Shown: one piece after another, positions 45,597-57,441 of the stretch
Position numbering within the stretch: the first letter of the stretch is position 1
How the letters are laid out: every line of letters begins with the position of its first letter
Origin: Arachis hypogaea
Lineage: Eukaryota > Streptophyta > Magnoliopsida > Fabales > Fabaceae
Direction: 5' to 3'
NCBI RefSeq assembly: GCF_003086295.3
Contig: NC_092051.1
Coordinates: 17,851,940-17,915,939 of the forward strand
Length of the DNA: 64,000 nt
Made by a program: the position numbers and the translations under genes
The notes under the pieces: generated by a model
Told to the model about the DNA's origin: nothing
Database searches by the model: none
Seen by the model: the letters and a program-made list of their open reading frames with translations, nothing else

Positions 45597-47367
45597 ATGG
45601 AAGACGAATCTCGCATTTACCGATTGAATGGCGTTGCGCACTTGGCTGGAAACATCGACCAAGAGGTTAGTGAATCATTTTTTATTTCTAATTTGAGATG
45701 TGTTAAATTAGTTTTTTCGGAAATAAAGTCTATATTTTTCAAATTTCATTAGTGTTGACATAATGTTGTCTTCCACATTTGCAGCCTACTAGGGTTATTT
45801 CATGTGTTAGGAGACAACAGAATATGCCTATGCACGAACGGATTATACCGTATTTGGAGACTACAGGTTTGTATCACTTGGCTAGGCTGAACAGTCAGTG
45901 GCATAGTTATCAGAATCGAACCAGTAATTAAACCAGTCATATGACTGGGTCACTGGGTTACTGGTTCAACCGATGGGTCACTGATTTACCCGGTTGACCC
46001 GGTCATAATTAAATGAAAATATAAAATTATAAAAATAAAATTAAAATTAAAGGTATATTTTCAAAAAATATATTAATGACAATTAAATACCAATTCTTAG
46101 ATATAATTTATGGTATAAAAACAGATAATTAATTAATGATTAGTACAAAATACTTTTTCAATGAAAATAAATAAGAAAAAATAAAAGATAACACAATCAA
46201 TCAATATCAATATATCAATATGTTTGTATATTATGTATTGTTATTTATGTTGGTATCTAGGTCAGTCCATGTTTAAAAGAATAAAAAAAATAAAAATTAA
46301 ACTTCATTCAAAGTTTATTATATATTTAGTTTTTGTCATTTAACTTAATAAGAAACAAGGTAGCACAGCGGCAAAGAGAAGCGCCACATTCAAGCTTTCC
46401 TGGGTTCGAACTCCTTTTAACGCATTTTTGGAGCTGTGAACAAGGAGCTCCTGCGGTGGTTTAGCAACTCGCGGGTGCACCGTAGACCCGCGTCGGGTTT
46501 ATGCGGTCTGAAGTCTGAATCGGTCGGTTTTTAACGGGTTTAACCACCGTTGACCGGTTCAGTTGTAGGTCCGGTCTAATTCACTAACCGAACCGGCCAG
46601 ACCACCGGTTCACTGGATTTCTGGTCGAACTGGCTGGTCCGGTCTGATTCTGATAACTATGGTCACTAGTTCTGGGTTGATGAGGCTCTAGTTAGCGCAT
46701 TCGTTGAGAGGTGGCATCATGAGACGCACACATTTCACATGCCGTTTGGAGAGTGTACTACCACTTTGCAGGATGTGGCATATCAGCTGTGTTTGCCCAT
46801 TGATAGAGAGGTCGTTAGTGGGTGCCTCACTGACTTTGAGAATCTAATGGACAACGAAAGACCAACATTAGAGTGGTTTCGGGAATTGTTTGGTGAGCTA
46901 CCGCCACCGAATAAAGTAAAGCAGATGACGGTTCACTTCACATAGTTCCATGAGAGGTTTCGGATTCTCCCAGCAGATGCTAGTAAGGAGACGGTGTGTA
47001 TATACGCGTGTCCTTACATTATGATGTTGCTGTCGTTAGTTGTCATATCTGGCCACAGATGTCGGATGGACAGCCCCAGGTTGCCAAGTTCCAGCCACAG
47101 ATGCAGGATCTTCAGCCACAGATGCAGGGTGTTCAGGCTCAGTTTAGGGTGGATCTCAATGAGCCTGCAGCATCTCCATATGACCCATGGTTCACTATGG
47201 GTGGGACTCCCACATCAGCATTTAGTGCCGTTCCACCACATACATCCCCAGCAGAGAATGGTCAGCGACCGACGAGGGTGCGGCGTCCTGCTAGATGTGG
47301 CACCGGGTCTCACCTGATCCGTGGTTTCGACATTGATGATGATGATACCATCGAGGATTCAGATTAG
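45597..47367 (+). pseudogene. Unit u5: PMD pseudogene
   Basis: Nearly indistinguishable by eye from u4, including GGCGCGATGG. hAT at 45902-46661; frame stop TAG 46943-46945; last stop 47365-47367. u4 and u5 seem the most recent duplication. Confidence 0.9.
45902..46661. mobile_element. hAT-type element in u5
   Basis: Same element and GTCACTAG right flank as u3 and u4. Confidence 0.92.
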
Positions 47368-47413
47368 CATTCGGATTATGTATGTGTGTCTTATTATATT
47401 GTGGTATTCATAA

Positions 47414-47450
<37 letters not shown>

Positions 47451-47512
47451 ATATGTTTTATGATATTTGCTTATGAACACCTTTGTAACAACTTTTTAGC
47501 TCTTTTATAAAT

Positions 47513-47880
47513 GGTTTAATTATTCTTTTGGTCACTATAGTTTCACCAAATTTTTAATTAGGTCCCTATACTTTTTTTTTCTTTCAATTAGATCCCTATA
47601 CTGCTTTTAATTTTGTAATTACGTCCTTTTCATGTTAAAAATGTTACAATTAACATAATATTTTTACCAAAATACATGTGGTCAAGAATTTAATTAAGTT
47701 TTTAATTATAAATACCTTCAATTTGCGAAAAAATATTCAGTTAACTCTAATATTTTTTATACTAGGAAGGACTTAATTACAAAATTAAAGCAATATAGGG
47801 ATCTAATTGAAAGAAAAAAAAGTATAGGGACCTAACTAAAAATTTGGTGAAACTATAGGGACTAACAAAGTAAATAAACC
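47513..47880. mobile_element. Mutator-like MITE in u5
   Basis: Last unit of the array that carries this insertion; identical site. Confidence 0.92.
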
Positions 47881-48055
47881 TTTATAAATCTGTCATTGTG
47901 CTTTAATTAAACATCATCTAAAATTAAACGACTTAAACATACGTAATACAATGAACGCAACAACAACAACCATGAAGTCAACATCTAATATTAAACAACT
48001 TAAGCATTCGTAACATAATGAACTCAACATCAACAACAACAAAAAAGCTCTCTTT

Positions 48056-48554
48056 CATAAACCGTGGTAAGTCATCAAGGTTTATGTTCGCAAATCTCTC
48101 TTGAATAAACCGTGGTATGTTACCATGGTTTATGGTAAAAAAGCCCCTTCATAAACCATGTCATGTTACCACGGTTTACGTGTAATTCGCTAAAACGTGG
48201 TAAGTCACCACGGATTACATAAAAATGAAACAGGACACGAAAGTAAAGGATTCTCAATTGTTGCATTTGAGTAAACATTTCCTCCATCTATTTCATTTAG
48301 GTAAATTGCCTTATATAAAATGAATGGAAGAAAAGTTTACTCAAATGCAACAAATGAGAATCCCTTACCTTCGTGTCCTGTTTTATTTCTATGTAATCCG
48401 TGGTAACATACCACGTTTTCTCAATTGTACATAAACCGTGGAAAGTAACCACAGATTAGGCATTGAATATTTTGGGCGGAAACCGTGCTAAGTTATCACG
48501 GTTTAAGATGAAGAAATTTTGGTCATAAAACCTGGTAAGCTACCACGGTTTATG
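48056..48554. repeat. Palindrome cluster u5/u6
   Basis: Eight palindromes plus nested hairpin MITE, matching u4/u5. Confidence 0.88.
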
Positions 48555-48678
48555 AGAGCCTATATATACATAATCCGCGTGAACTCTTGACGGATTTCAT
48601 TGTGGGTGGGCAAAAATTTTTGGTGGTGAGGAGTTGAGAAAGAATCCGAGGCCATCAAGACTCTGGCGCGGTGGAGCC

Positions 48679-50418
48679 ATGGAAGACGAATCTCGCATTT
48701 ACCGATTGAATGGCGTTGCGCACTTGGCTGGAAACATCGACCAAGAGGTTAGTGAATCATTTTTTATTTCTAATTTGAGATGTGTTAAATTAGTTTTTTC
48801 GGAAATAAAGTCTATATTTTTCAAATTTCATTAGTGTTGACATAATGTTGTCTTCCACATTTGCAGCCTACTAGGGTTATTTCATGTGTTAGGAGACAAC
48901 AGAATATGCCTCTGCACGAACGGATTATACCGTATTTGGAGACTGCAGGTTTGTATCACTTGGCTAGGCTGAACAGTCAGTGGCATAGTTATCAGAATCG
49001 AACCGGTAATTAAACCAGTCATATGACTGGGTCACTGGGTTGCTGGTTCAATCGATGGGTCACTGATTTACCCGGTTGACCCGGTCATAATTAAATAAAA
49101 ATATAAAATTATAAAAATAAAATTAAAATTAAAGGTATATTTTCAAAAAATATATTAATGACAATTAAATACCAATTCTTAGATATAATTTATGGTATAA
49201 AAACATAATTAATTAATGATTAGTACAAAATACTTTTTCAATGTAAATAAATAAGAAAAAATAAAAGATAACACAATCAATCAATATCAATATATCAATA
49301 TGTTTGTATATTATGTATTGTTATTTATGTTGGTATCTAGGTCAGTCCATGTTTAAAAGAATAAAAAAAATAAAAATTAAACTTCATTCAAAGTTTATTA
49401 TATATTTAGTTTTTGTCATTTAACTTAATAAGAAACAAGGTAGCACAGCGGCAAAGAGAAGCGCCACATTCAAGCTTTCCCGGGTTCGAACTCCTTTGAA
49501 CGAATTTTTGGAGCTGTGAAAAAGGAGCTCCTGCGGTGGTTTAGCAACTCGCGGGTGCACCGTAGACCCGCGCCGGGTTTATGCGGTCTGAAGTCTGAAT
49601 CGGCCGGTTTTTAACGGGTTTAACCACCGTTGACCGGTTCAGTTGCAGGTTCGGTCTAATTCACTAACCGAACCGGCCAGACCACCGGTTCACTGAATTT
49701 CTGGTCGAACCGGCCGGTCCGGTCCGATTCTGATAACTATGGTCAGTGGTTCTGGGTTGATGAGGCTCTAGTTAGCGCATTCGTTGAGAGGTGGCATCAT
49801 GAGACGCACACATTTCACATGCCGTTTGTGGGTGCCTCACTGACTTTGAGAATCTGATGTACAACGGAAGACCAGCATGAGAGTGGTTTCGGGAATTGTT
49901 TGGCGAGCTACCGCCACCGGATAAAGTCAAGCAGATGACGGTTCACTTCACATGGTTCTATGAGAGGTTTCGGATTCTCCCAGCAGATTCTAGTAAGGAG
50001 ACGGTGCGTATATACGCGCGTCCTTACATTATGATGTTGCTGTCGTCTCAGCTATTTAGGGACAAGAACGCGAACCGGATTCACCTTCGTTAGTTTTCAT
50101 ATATCGCCACAGATGCCGGATGGACAGTCCCAGGTTGCCAAGTTCCAGCCACAGATGCAGGATCTTCAGCCACAGATGCAGGGTGTTCAGGCTCAGTTTG
50201 GGGTGGATCTCAATGAGCCTGCAGCATCTCCATATGACCCCTGGTTCACTATGGGTGGGACTCCCACATCAGCATTTAGTGCCGTTCCACCACATACATC
50301 CCCAGCAGGGCATCGTCAGCGACCGACGAGGGTGCGGCGTCCTGCTAGATGTGGCACCGGGTCTCACCTGATCGGTGGTTTTGACATTGATAGTGATACC
50401 ATCGAGGATTCAGATTAG
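48679..50418 (+). pseudogene. Unit u6: terminal PMD pseudogene
   Basis: Exon 1 as in u3-u5. hAT at 48984-49741. Exon 2 has an ~81-bp deletion (ATGCCGTTTG joined to TGGGTGCC). It has the TGA after RPA but keeps the tryptophan codon TGG after HFT that is TAG or TAA in every other unit, so HFTWFYERFRILPADSSK stays open (49896-50093). The C-terminus is GGFDIDSDTIEDSD. No MITE at the usual site (near 50530). It is the most divergent complete unit. Confidence 0.9.
48984..49741. mobile_element. hAT-type element in u6 with intact target duplication
   Basis: Both flanks are GTCAGTGG (48976-48983 and 49742-49749). The exact duplication fixes the 8-bp target and the element ends. This copy keeps more CG dinucleotides (CGGGTTCGAAC, CGCGCCGGG, GGCCGGTTTT) than those in u3-u5. 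Confidence 0.95.
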
Positions 50419-50695
50419 CATTCGGATTATGTATGTGTGCCTTATTATGTTGTGGTATTCATATATATGTGTTACATATGTTTTATGATATTTGCTTATG
50501 AACACCTTTGTAACAACTTTTTAGCTCTTTTATGAATCCGTCATCGTGCTTTAATTAAACATCATTTAAAATTAAACGACTTAAACATACGTAATACAAT
50601 GAACTCAACAACAACCATGAAGTCAACATCTAATATTAGACAACTTAAGCATTTGTAATATAATGAACTCAACATCAACAAAAAAAGGCTCTCTT

Positions 50696-50880
50696 TCATA
50701 AACCGTGTCATGTTACCACAGTTTACGTGTAATTCGCTAAAACGTGATAAGTTACCACGGATTACATAAATATGAAACAGGACACGAAAGTAAAGGATTC
50801 TCAATTGTTGCATTTGAATAAACATTTCCTCCATCTATCTTATTTAGGTAAATTGTCCTTTTATATAGGTAAATTGCCAT
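50696..50880. repeat. Truncated palindrome cluster and array end
   Basis: Only two palindromes remain. Sequence from CATAAACCGTG jumps to TCATGTTACCACAG, consistent with deletion between the repeated CATAAACC words. The hairpin MITE begins, but homology ends in its loop region (GGTAAATTG), after which unrelated AT-rich DNA starts. Confidence 0.75.
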
Positions 50881-53800
50881 ATATATATATAATTTGACAA
50901 ATATGGAATATGACGTGATAATTTTAATAATGAATGGCAAATTTTTTTAAATTTGTGTGGTTTTAAGTATAATTTATAACTCTTATAATATAAATACACC
51001 TATCTAATTTGATATTTTTATTTTTTCTTCTAATTATGTCCTCTTTGGTGTGATGTTAAATTAAATATTTTATTTTTAATATGGTCAAAATATAAAAATA
51101 CTTCAATTTAGTATCTTTATTAGTACACCCATAAAATAACTACAATATGTTACATATATTTTTCTTAATTGCACTTACTTCATATTTTATATTTTATATA
51201 TTATTTTTTTTTTCTTTTATCCCTTCTTTTATTCTTACCGTCTATGATGGCTTGGGCAAAGTCATGACTATGGTAGCTAGAAGGAATAAACCTATAAAAA
51301 CATAATACCTGACAGTTTGACTCTTATGAGAGAATATGTTTGACCAGAATAGAAGATGATAAGTTTCATAATCTAGATCGTAATTATTTAGGTTAATGAG
51401 TTTTTTATTGTTTGGAAGTTATGGAGACAAGGAGATTAACACCAAAAACACATCGGCGCAAACAATCAAAAGTCCAAAAAATTTAACCCATTTGCAATAA
51501 GCTAGACTTTTCTTCCATCTCCAAAAACGAAAAAAGGGGAAGACACTTTCTTCATGCTCTTGGTGTTACAACATCAATGCTCTAACCATGGCCACCTGCA
51601 ACAATTTGTTCGGAGTGATTCTGATATGCAACACACTGAAAAATTTCATCAAGCTGGTCCTATATCATAAGACACTAGCTAAGGTTCTTCACAAACGAAC
51701 CACACCCACCTTCTTCCACTTGTATTCCAGTTAACACGCCATTAAGACCACAATCTCTTTTTATCCACGGCCATAGCTACAATATATAGTGTTGAAATAT
51801 AAAAACATTAAGGTATAAAATGATAAGTAAGTTCCCCTTAATTTGGATACAAATAAGAAGATAAGAAAATTTCAGTAGAGACACAACAATAACTTAAGAT
51901 GCAGAAAAATTAATAGGAATAAGAAAACGATTCAAGCAAAAGGTGAGTATCTTAGAATTAAGAGACGAACCTTCTGTAATCGAAAATGATGACCTTCAAC
52001 ATAGTTCTTTTTCGAGAAGGCATTGTGTTTGGGCGGCAAAAAATTGCGTTCTTGGGGAAAATAACCCTACAACATTCGAACCGAACCCATGCCACTTTCC
52101 CCCACTTTACGCTAGATTTCTCCAGCGACGTTTGATGCACGTCCTGCCCATCTTCAGCGGCCGCTGCCACGCCCTTTCTCATTGTTGGCCATTCGACCAA
52201 ATGACATCCATATCTCCTGGAACATCACCTATTTACACCAATGTCACCCCAGTAAATGAAGAAGAAGTTCCCGTAATTAACAACTTAATAGAAGATTAAA
52301 AGACACAACACCAAACTCCACCTGCCACCTCTTCATTCGCTCGTCAATTGTTGGCCATCGCTATCCACTGATACTATGGCCACCAAAGACATATATATAT
52401 ATATATAGGTGCGTTCTGTGGTACCTATAACTTTACCATGGCTATGGTGACTACAAGGAAGTTGCCAATTGAATGTGAACACTTGGCTTTTCTAAAGATG
52501 CTTTGACTTTGAGTTACTGTCTGTTAAACATGGTAAAAAGGCTAATAGTTAGGGTAAACATTTTAAATTGGAATTTGGGAGAAATAATTTTTTTATGCTA
52601 GAAGAATAAGGAGAAAATAGATGTTATCACATCATCCATGGATGCTGAGGTAGTGAGGTATTACATGAGTTAAGGTTATCTGGGTTTGGGAAGACCGATC
52701 ATTATAGTAAGTATTGGCATTCACATTGCGTTGTCTGCGATCTGCTGCGAGAAGAGGAAAAGTGGAAAACCGATGGGGAATCGCCATTGAGATTGCAGAA
52801 AGATGCCAGAGAGCTTTTTCTTGGTGGTACTCGTCGTTGAAGAAAATAGATATCAGAGGCAGGCTAGCAGCGACTGGCGAAGACAGAGTAACTTGTGACT
52901 GGGTAAGAGGATTTTATTGATTATGTGTGTTTTACTTACATCTGTCCCTGGCTCTGTGCATTTTTTGTCGAAAGAATTTGGGCACATGTGCATGGTATGC
53001 CTGTGGATAAAATTCCGAGGTGATGTGTTTAGATATAGTTGTTAGTATCAGTTGGATTAATCTTCTGGCTGGTATAATTTTTGATTGATATGTTTTGAGA
53101 GATCTGTGCAGAATATTTGTGTAAAGAAGACGCCTTTTACTATATGCCATGAGTTCACCCAATATTTGTGTTTGATTTAGTTAATTACTATAATTATATA
53201 CTTACTAATTTCTTGTAGTGCAAAATTTGTTGGCACAAAATGTGGTAATTTGGAACTAGATTATTTGTATGAATTGCTTTCCATAGTAATTGATCCAAAC
53301 GTCTTCAAGCATGGCATATATTTGATTCTCTAATGTCTAGTTGATGCAATTACTTAGACTCTTGTGGACATTTTGTCATTGTAAAAGCCATGTAGGAAAT
53401 ATAGGAGATAAAGAACTGAAATAACTAATGCATAGTTAATGTAAATACTTGAATTCTTGTGGACATTTTACGTTGTGAAAGCTATGTAAAAGATATTCAA
53501 GTTCTGAAATAACAAAGTAGCCGTGTTGGCATAAATTAATAATAAGAGTACCAAATTTGTATTGCGTAGTATGAGTTCACTTTAGGTACAATGGCATTTA
53601 TGAAATTCTTATGCTACTGCTTCATGTGCTGCGAATTAATGTTTTGCATTGTAGCGTGAGATTTGAATGTCTTTCATGGTGTTTCAAAGTAGTTATCACG
53701 GATAACAGGACTTCTTAATGGTTAATTAGTTTCAGCCTTAGGATTATCAGGTTTGGTGATATCAATAACTGGTGGGTTTTCTCGATAATGGAAACTTTAT

Positions 53801-55873
53801 TGGTAGGAACGTTTTCTCTCTCTTTCTGGCAGAGGGTGAAAATTCCTTTTAGTATCTCTTAAATGAATGGTAAACTCATTACATGTTGGTGGATATTTTG
53901 TCTTGGGTTTATTCAGCTATTTATTGGTAAAAAATAATTGGTTAACTACTATTTTGGAGGATAAGGTGACATTGAAAAATCATGTCAAATTGATGTGGAA
54001 TGCACCTAACAATCGTGACAATCGAAACTCTTTGGGGAGTTGAAAAACTTGAATGTGTTCAACTCATGGATGTATTGTGATCCGTTAGGGTGTTTTATTG
54101 TATTAATATTTATAACAAGAGATTGTTACAGATGAAGATTTTATGTTATGAACTTGCATTATTTAACTACTTTGATCATTTGGAAAATGGATGGCTCCAT
54201 GTCTTGTATTGCTTGCTGTCTTGCTGTTAGCAACATGTTTGAGATTTGTAGGTTTAGTGGTTGCTCATATAATCCTCATCATATAGTGGAAGCATGTGGC
54301 GATGATTTCTAAGACTTATGAAACAACATGCTGGGGTCGTGGCCTATTGGACTGCGCCTTTCAATTTGTCCTTGAATAATTCTCATCACATGTGACTGGC
54401 GTGGACCGTTAACAAATCAAAACAAGCAGAAAAATGTCACTAAGGGATGTTGGTGGTGTAGGGTTGTGGAAACTGTGCTTCGTTTTATTTGTCTTTGTGT
54501 TTATGCTCTTTATAAAATGTTAGTCAATAATGTTCAGTTTATGAGGTTCGGTTGTGAAGTTAGAACCAAACCTTGATTATTTAAATTATTTTTTTCAAGT
54601 GGACTGGTAGTTATATTCGAAGCAGGATTTCCTGGTTTCCTGTTTTTCTTGTTTTTTTTTTAACTTGAAACATCGGTAGTTATCCTTGTGGCAGTGTTTA
54701 AAAGACATTGGTAGTTAAAAGACAGATTTTTAAAAAGTGTAACATTTATATTTAGTAACTCAAATTAAAATAACTTTTAATAAATACAAGCAATAACAAT
54801 TACGTTTGGTAAAATAACTTTTAAAATTTAAAAATACTTTAAAAGACATAAATTTAAGCATTAAATTTAAAAATTAGTTAATATATGAGGTTATATTACA
54901 CTTTTAAAATTTGACAAGCACAAGTCAACTTTGAAAAGCTCCTGCTTTCAAAGGTATCACGATCTTTTAAAAACTGCAAGTACAAGCACACGGTCTTTTT
55001 TATTTACTAAACACAGAATGAGGAGCTTGTACTTTTAAAAATAACAAATACCTCTTCAAAAAGTTTTATCAAACTAAACCTAAATATTATGAATTATTTT
55101 TGTGTATTTTGAAACTTAGGAGACTCAAATGTTTAATATTAAAAATTTTGAAAATGTTATTGGATAATTATTCAAAAATGTATTACATAATTAAAATTTA
55201 CAATCTTAGAAATTACAATTTTCATATAATTTTAAATTAATGTTACAACATTTAAATTAAACGACCTTAATTTGTAAGATATGTTAGTGTTCATGAATAC
55301 TAATAGAAATATTAGAATTTTGTCAAGAAAAAAAACCATTAAAGAAAGGAAAGAGTTCTAGACAGGGAAGAAGTGTCATGGAGGGTGTTTTCTTCTTCTT
55401 TTTTTTTTTTATTTTTTTTCCACTTGCTTGAAAATTGGATTTTTTTTCTTTAAAGTCATGTATTATAAATTTGATTATCTACTATTTTCATCTAAAGAAA
55501 AAAAAAACAAAACAATCCAAGACTTTTTTTCTTTGGTTTTACTAATTTTTATCCGTAAGTCTTGTGTTTTTAATATTTTTGTTGGCCTGGTACATAGCCC
55601 ACACTATAAGGCTCAATTTTCCATTTTACCCTCACAATAACATTCCAAGAGTTACCGGCTACTTATCATTTTCACCACTAATTACCCTTCATAATCTTTC
55701 AGCCAAGTGTCACACATCTATTGGTGAGTCAACACTTGGCCACCACTAGGTACTATTAATTGTGCCACCAGAGAACTGCAATAAATATATATATATTATT
55801 TTAATTTTATGTCAGACTCCCATCATCATTGTTATTAATTATAAATCAATTTGCATCGAATTCTCGTAAAGAG
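50881..55873. other. Gene-poor region
   Basis: AT-rich sequence with no gene I can support. Short frames at 51943-52299 and 52714-52920 are the longest in the first half; the latter encodes an Arg/Trp-rich peptide (MAFTLRCLRSAARRGKVENR...) of no recognised family. An (AT)n tract lies at about 52390-52406. Around 54720-55090 A/T-rich sequence with CTTTTAAAA words resembles a decayed MITE, but its ends cannot be fixed. Confidence 0.5.
53340..53520. repeat. Imperfect tandem duplication, ~85-bp unit
   Basis: Two adjacent copies share TTRATGYAAWTACTTRRA, TTCTTGTGGACATTTT, GTRAAAGCYATGTA and GAACTGAAATAAC/GTTCTGAAATAAC with several small gaps. Non-coding. Confidence 0.6.
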
Positions 55874-56640
55874 TGTTGAAGTCAAAATAATCAAAGAGTT
55901 AATGAAGCAAAGTTCTAGTAGAATAGAATAATTATCAATTTGATAAATTTTGCTAGAAGCTAACATATTGAAAGCTTGAATAATTTTTAAGATGTTCATA
56001 GTTATGCTAGAAGTTATAAGATACCAATTAATAAAGTTAAATAAAAAAGATGTAAAGTTATTTATTTAAATAGCCAAAGTTAAAAGTAAAGTTAGATAAA
56101 TATGTGTATTAAAAAATTAGTAAAGTCATTAGTACGAAGCATTGTCTATATAAAGGCAATTATGCCTTATGTATTTTGATGTGTATTCTATGAAATAAAA
56201 TTATGTTATGAGAATTGAGAATTGCTTCTTCATTTCTTTATTTTACAGTGTTAGTAAATTTGAGAGATAAAAAATACAATAGTATCATTTATGTGAGTTA
56301 GTGATCTTAGGGCCAACAAAGCGTGGGTATTATACTTACATTTGTATGAGAGCTAGTTAATGTGTTTAAGAGTTTGTGATGTGTGGAAGAATTCTAACAT
56401 AGTTGTTTGTTCATAGAGTCAGTATGGCAAACACTTTCAATATTGTGTGGTCTAGTCTCAAATTAGATAGAAAACTCGATTATAGTTATTTGGGAGACTT
56501 TGATGCCTACCCATTTGAAGGTTCAGAATTTGTGAAATTTTATTGAACTGAGTTTGCAAGAAGAAAAAAATGTTGCCCAACAAAAAAGAGATCAATTGGT
56601 GCTATGTCAAATTCATCAAGGTGTAGATTATACAGTATGA
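55874..56640 (+). mobile_element. Decayed Ty1/copia 5' end (LTR, primer site, start of gag)
   Basis: Candidate LTR 55874-56340 begins TGTTGAAGTC and ends TTACA, with a TATA-like CTATATAAAGGC and an AATAAAA signal in the right order. A degenerate tRNA-iMet primer site TTGTATGAGAGCTA (56342-56355; typical TGGTATCAGAGCTA) follows. A start codon at 56424 opens MANTFNIVWSSLKLDRKLDY but stops after about 40 codons. No pol and no 3' LTR seen. Confidence 0.5.
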
Positions 56641-57441
56641 TGGTTTCAGTGGCTAAGAGAAGGGGGGTTGAATCTTAGCCCCTTTTTGCTTGCTAACACT
56701 TGCTGAATTTAGAGGAGACTTTTCTGTTTTTAGCTCGTCCCTAGCCACGAGACTTTTTCGTTTTGTCTCGTCACTTGGCACGAGACATTTTTGGTTTTTG
56801 CTCCTGTGCAGTAGAAAACAGAAATGGAGTAGGAGAGAAGAGAGATTACACCCAGATATATCCTGGTTCAGCTGCTAAGTGCAGTGCAGCCTACATCCAG
56901 TCTCCATCACAAACATGATGGAATTTCACTATAATCTTCCAGATTACAAACTGTAAAGTGCTAACCCAACTTACAAGGGGATTCCCACAGAATCATGAAA
57001 CACAACATAGATGAACAAAGGAACTCTAAGACATCTATGGCTTTTTCTTTTAATTTTGCACTCTGCCTTTTTCCGCTCTATGGCTTTTTCATACAAACCT
57101 CACTGTTTGCCTTTTTCCATGAGACTCAAGACATGACAAAATTAAACAGAAAAATACTAAACAGAATACATTGAAGGAGAAGAAAATCTGTAAGCTTAGG
57201 TAGCTCTGAGAATCCTGTGCCTTGCACTCTCAGTGCTTACTTCTAACTCCTTGCTTCAACCAGTGACTGTTCCCCCTTTTTATAGAAGAGAGAAGCCTCC
57301 ACACTTGAAGCTAAAAACCCAAGCCAACTTCTTCTTCCTTCAAGAAACCGGTTCGGCTACACAGAGAGAGAAGAGATAACCATGCAAAACCCAACATGCA
57401 ATTACCTCTAGTTCTTTCTTGATCATTGACAAACCCCAATT
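56641..57441. other. Probable retrotransposon-derived sequence
   Basis: Starts with a purine run (AAGAGAAGGGGGG) and TTGAATCTTAGCCCC, the kind of motif seen at LTR borders, then repeats CTCGTCC/CACGAGAC words. No coding capacity recognised; assignment is a guess. Confidence 0.3.

Larger units (their letters stand above)
32934..50880 (+). repeat. Tandem array of MULE-derived PMD pseudogene units (7 head-to-tail copies)
   Basis: Seven units named u0-u6. Equivalent positions recur at 34660, 37025, 39390, 42470, 45552 and 48634, giving periods of 2365, 2365, 3080, 3082 and 3082 bp; u0 lacks its 5' part. Each complete unit has a palindrome cluster, TATA box, PMD exon 1, intron, a broken PMD exon 2 fused to the PMD C-terminus, and a GT microsatellite. 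A 363-368 bp MITE is found only in u1-u5 and a ~760 bp hAT element only in u3-u6. u3, u4 and u5 look nearly identical by eye. The left junction cuts a B3 gene; the right end falls in the loop region of a hairpin MITE. Confidence 0.93.

Noticed and set aside
51943..52299. 118-codon plus-strand frame
   Set aside because: No recognisable domain, an equally long antisense frame, and no exon context. Not enough to call a gene.
52714..52920. Exon of a host gene
   Set aside because: A 68-codon Arg/Trp-rich frame without family resemblance; no neighbouring exon found.
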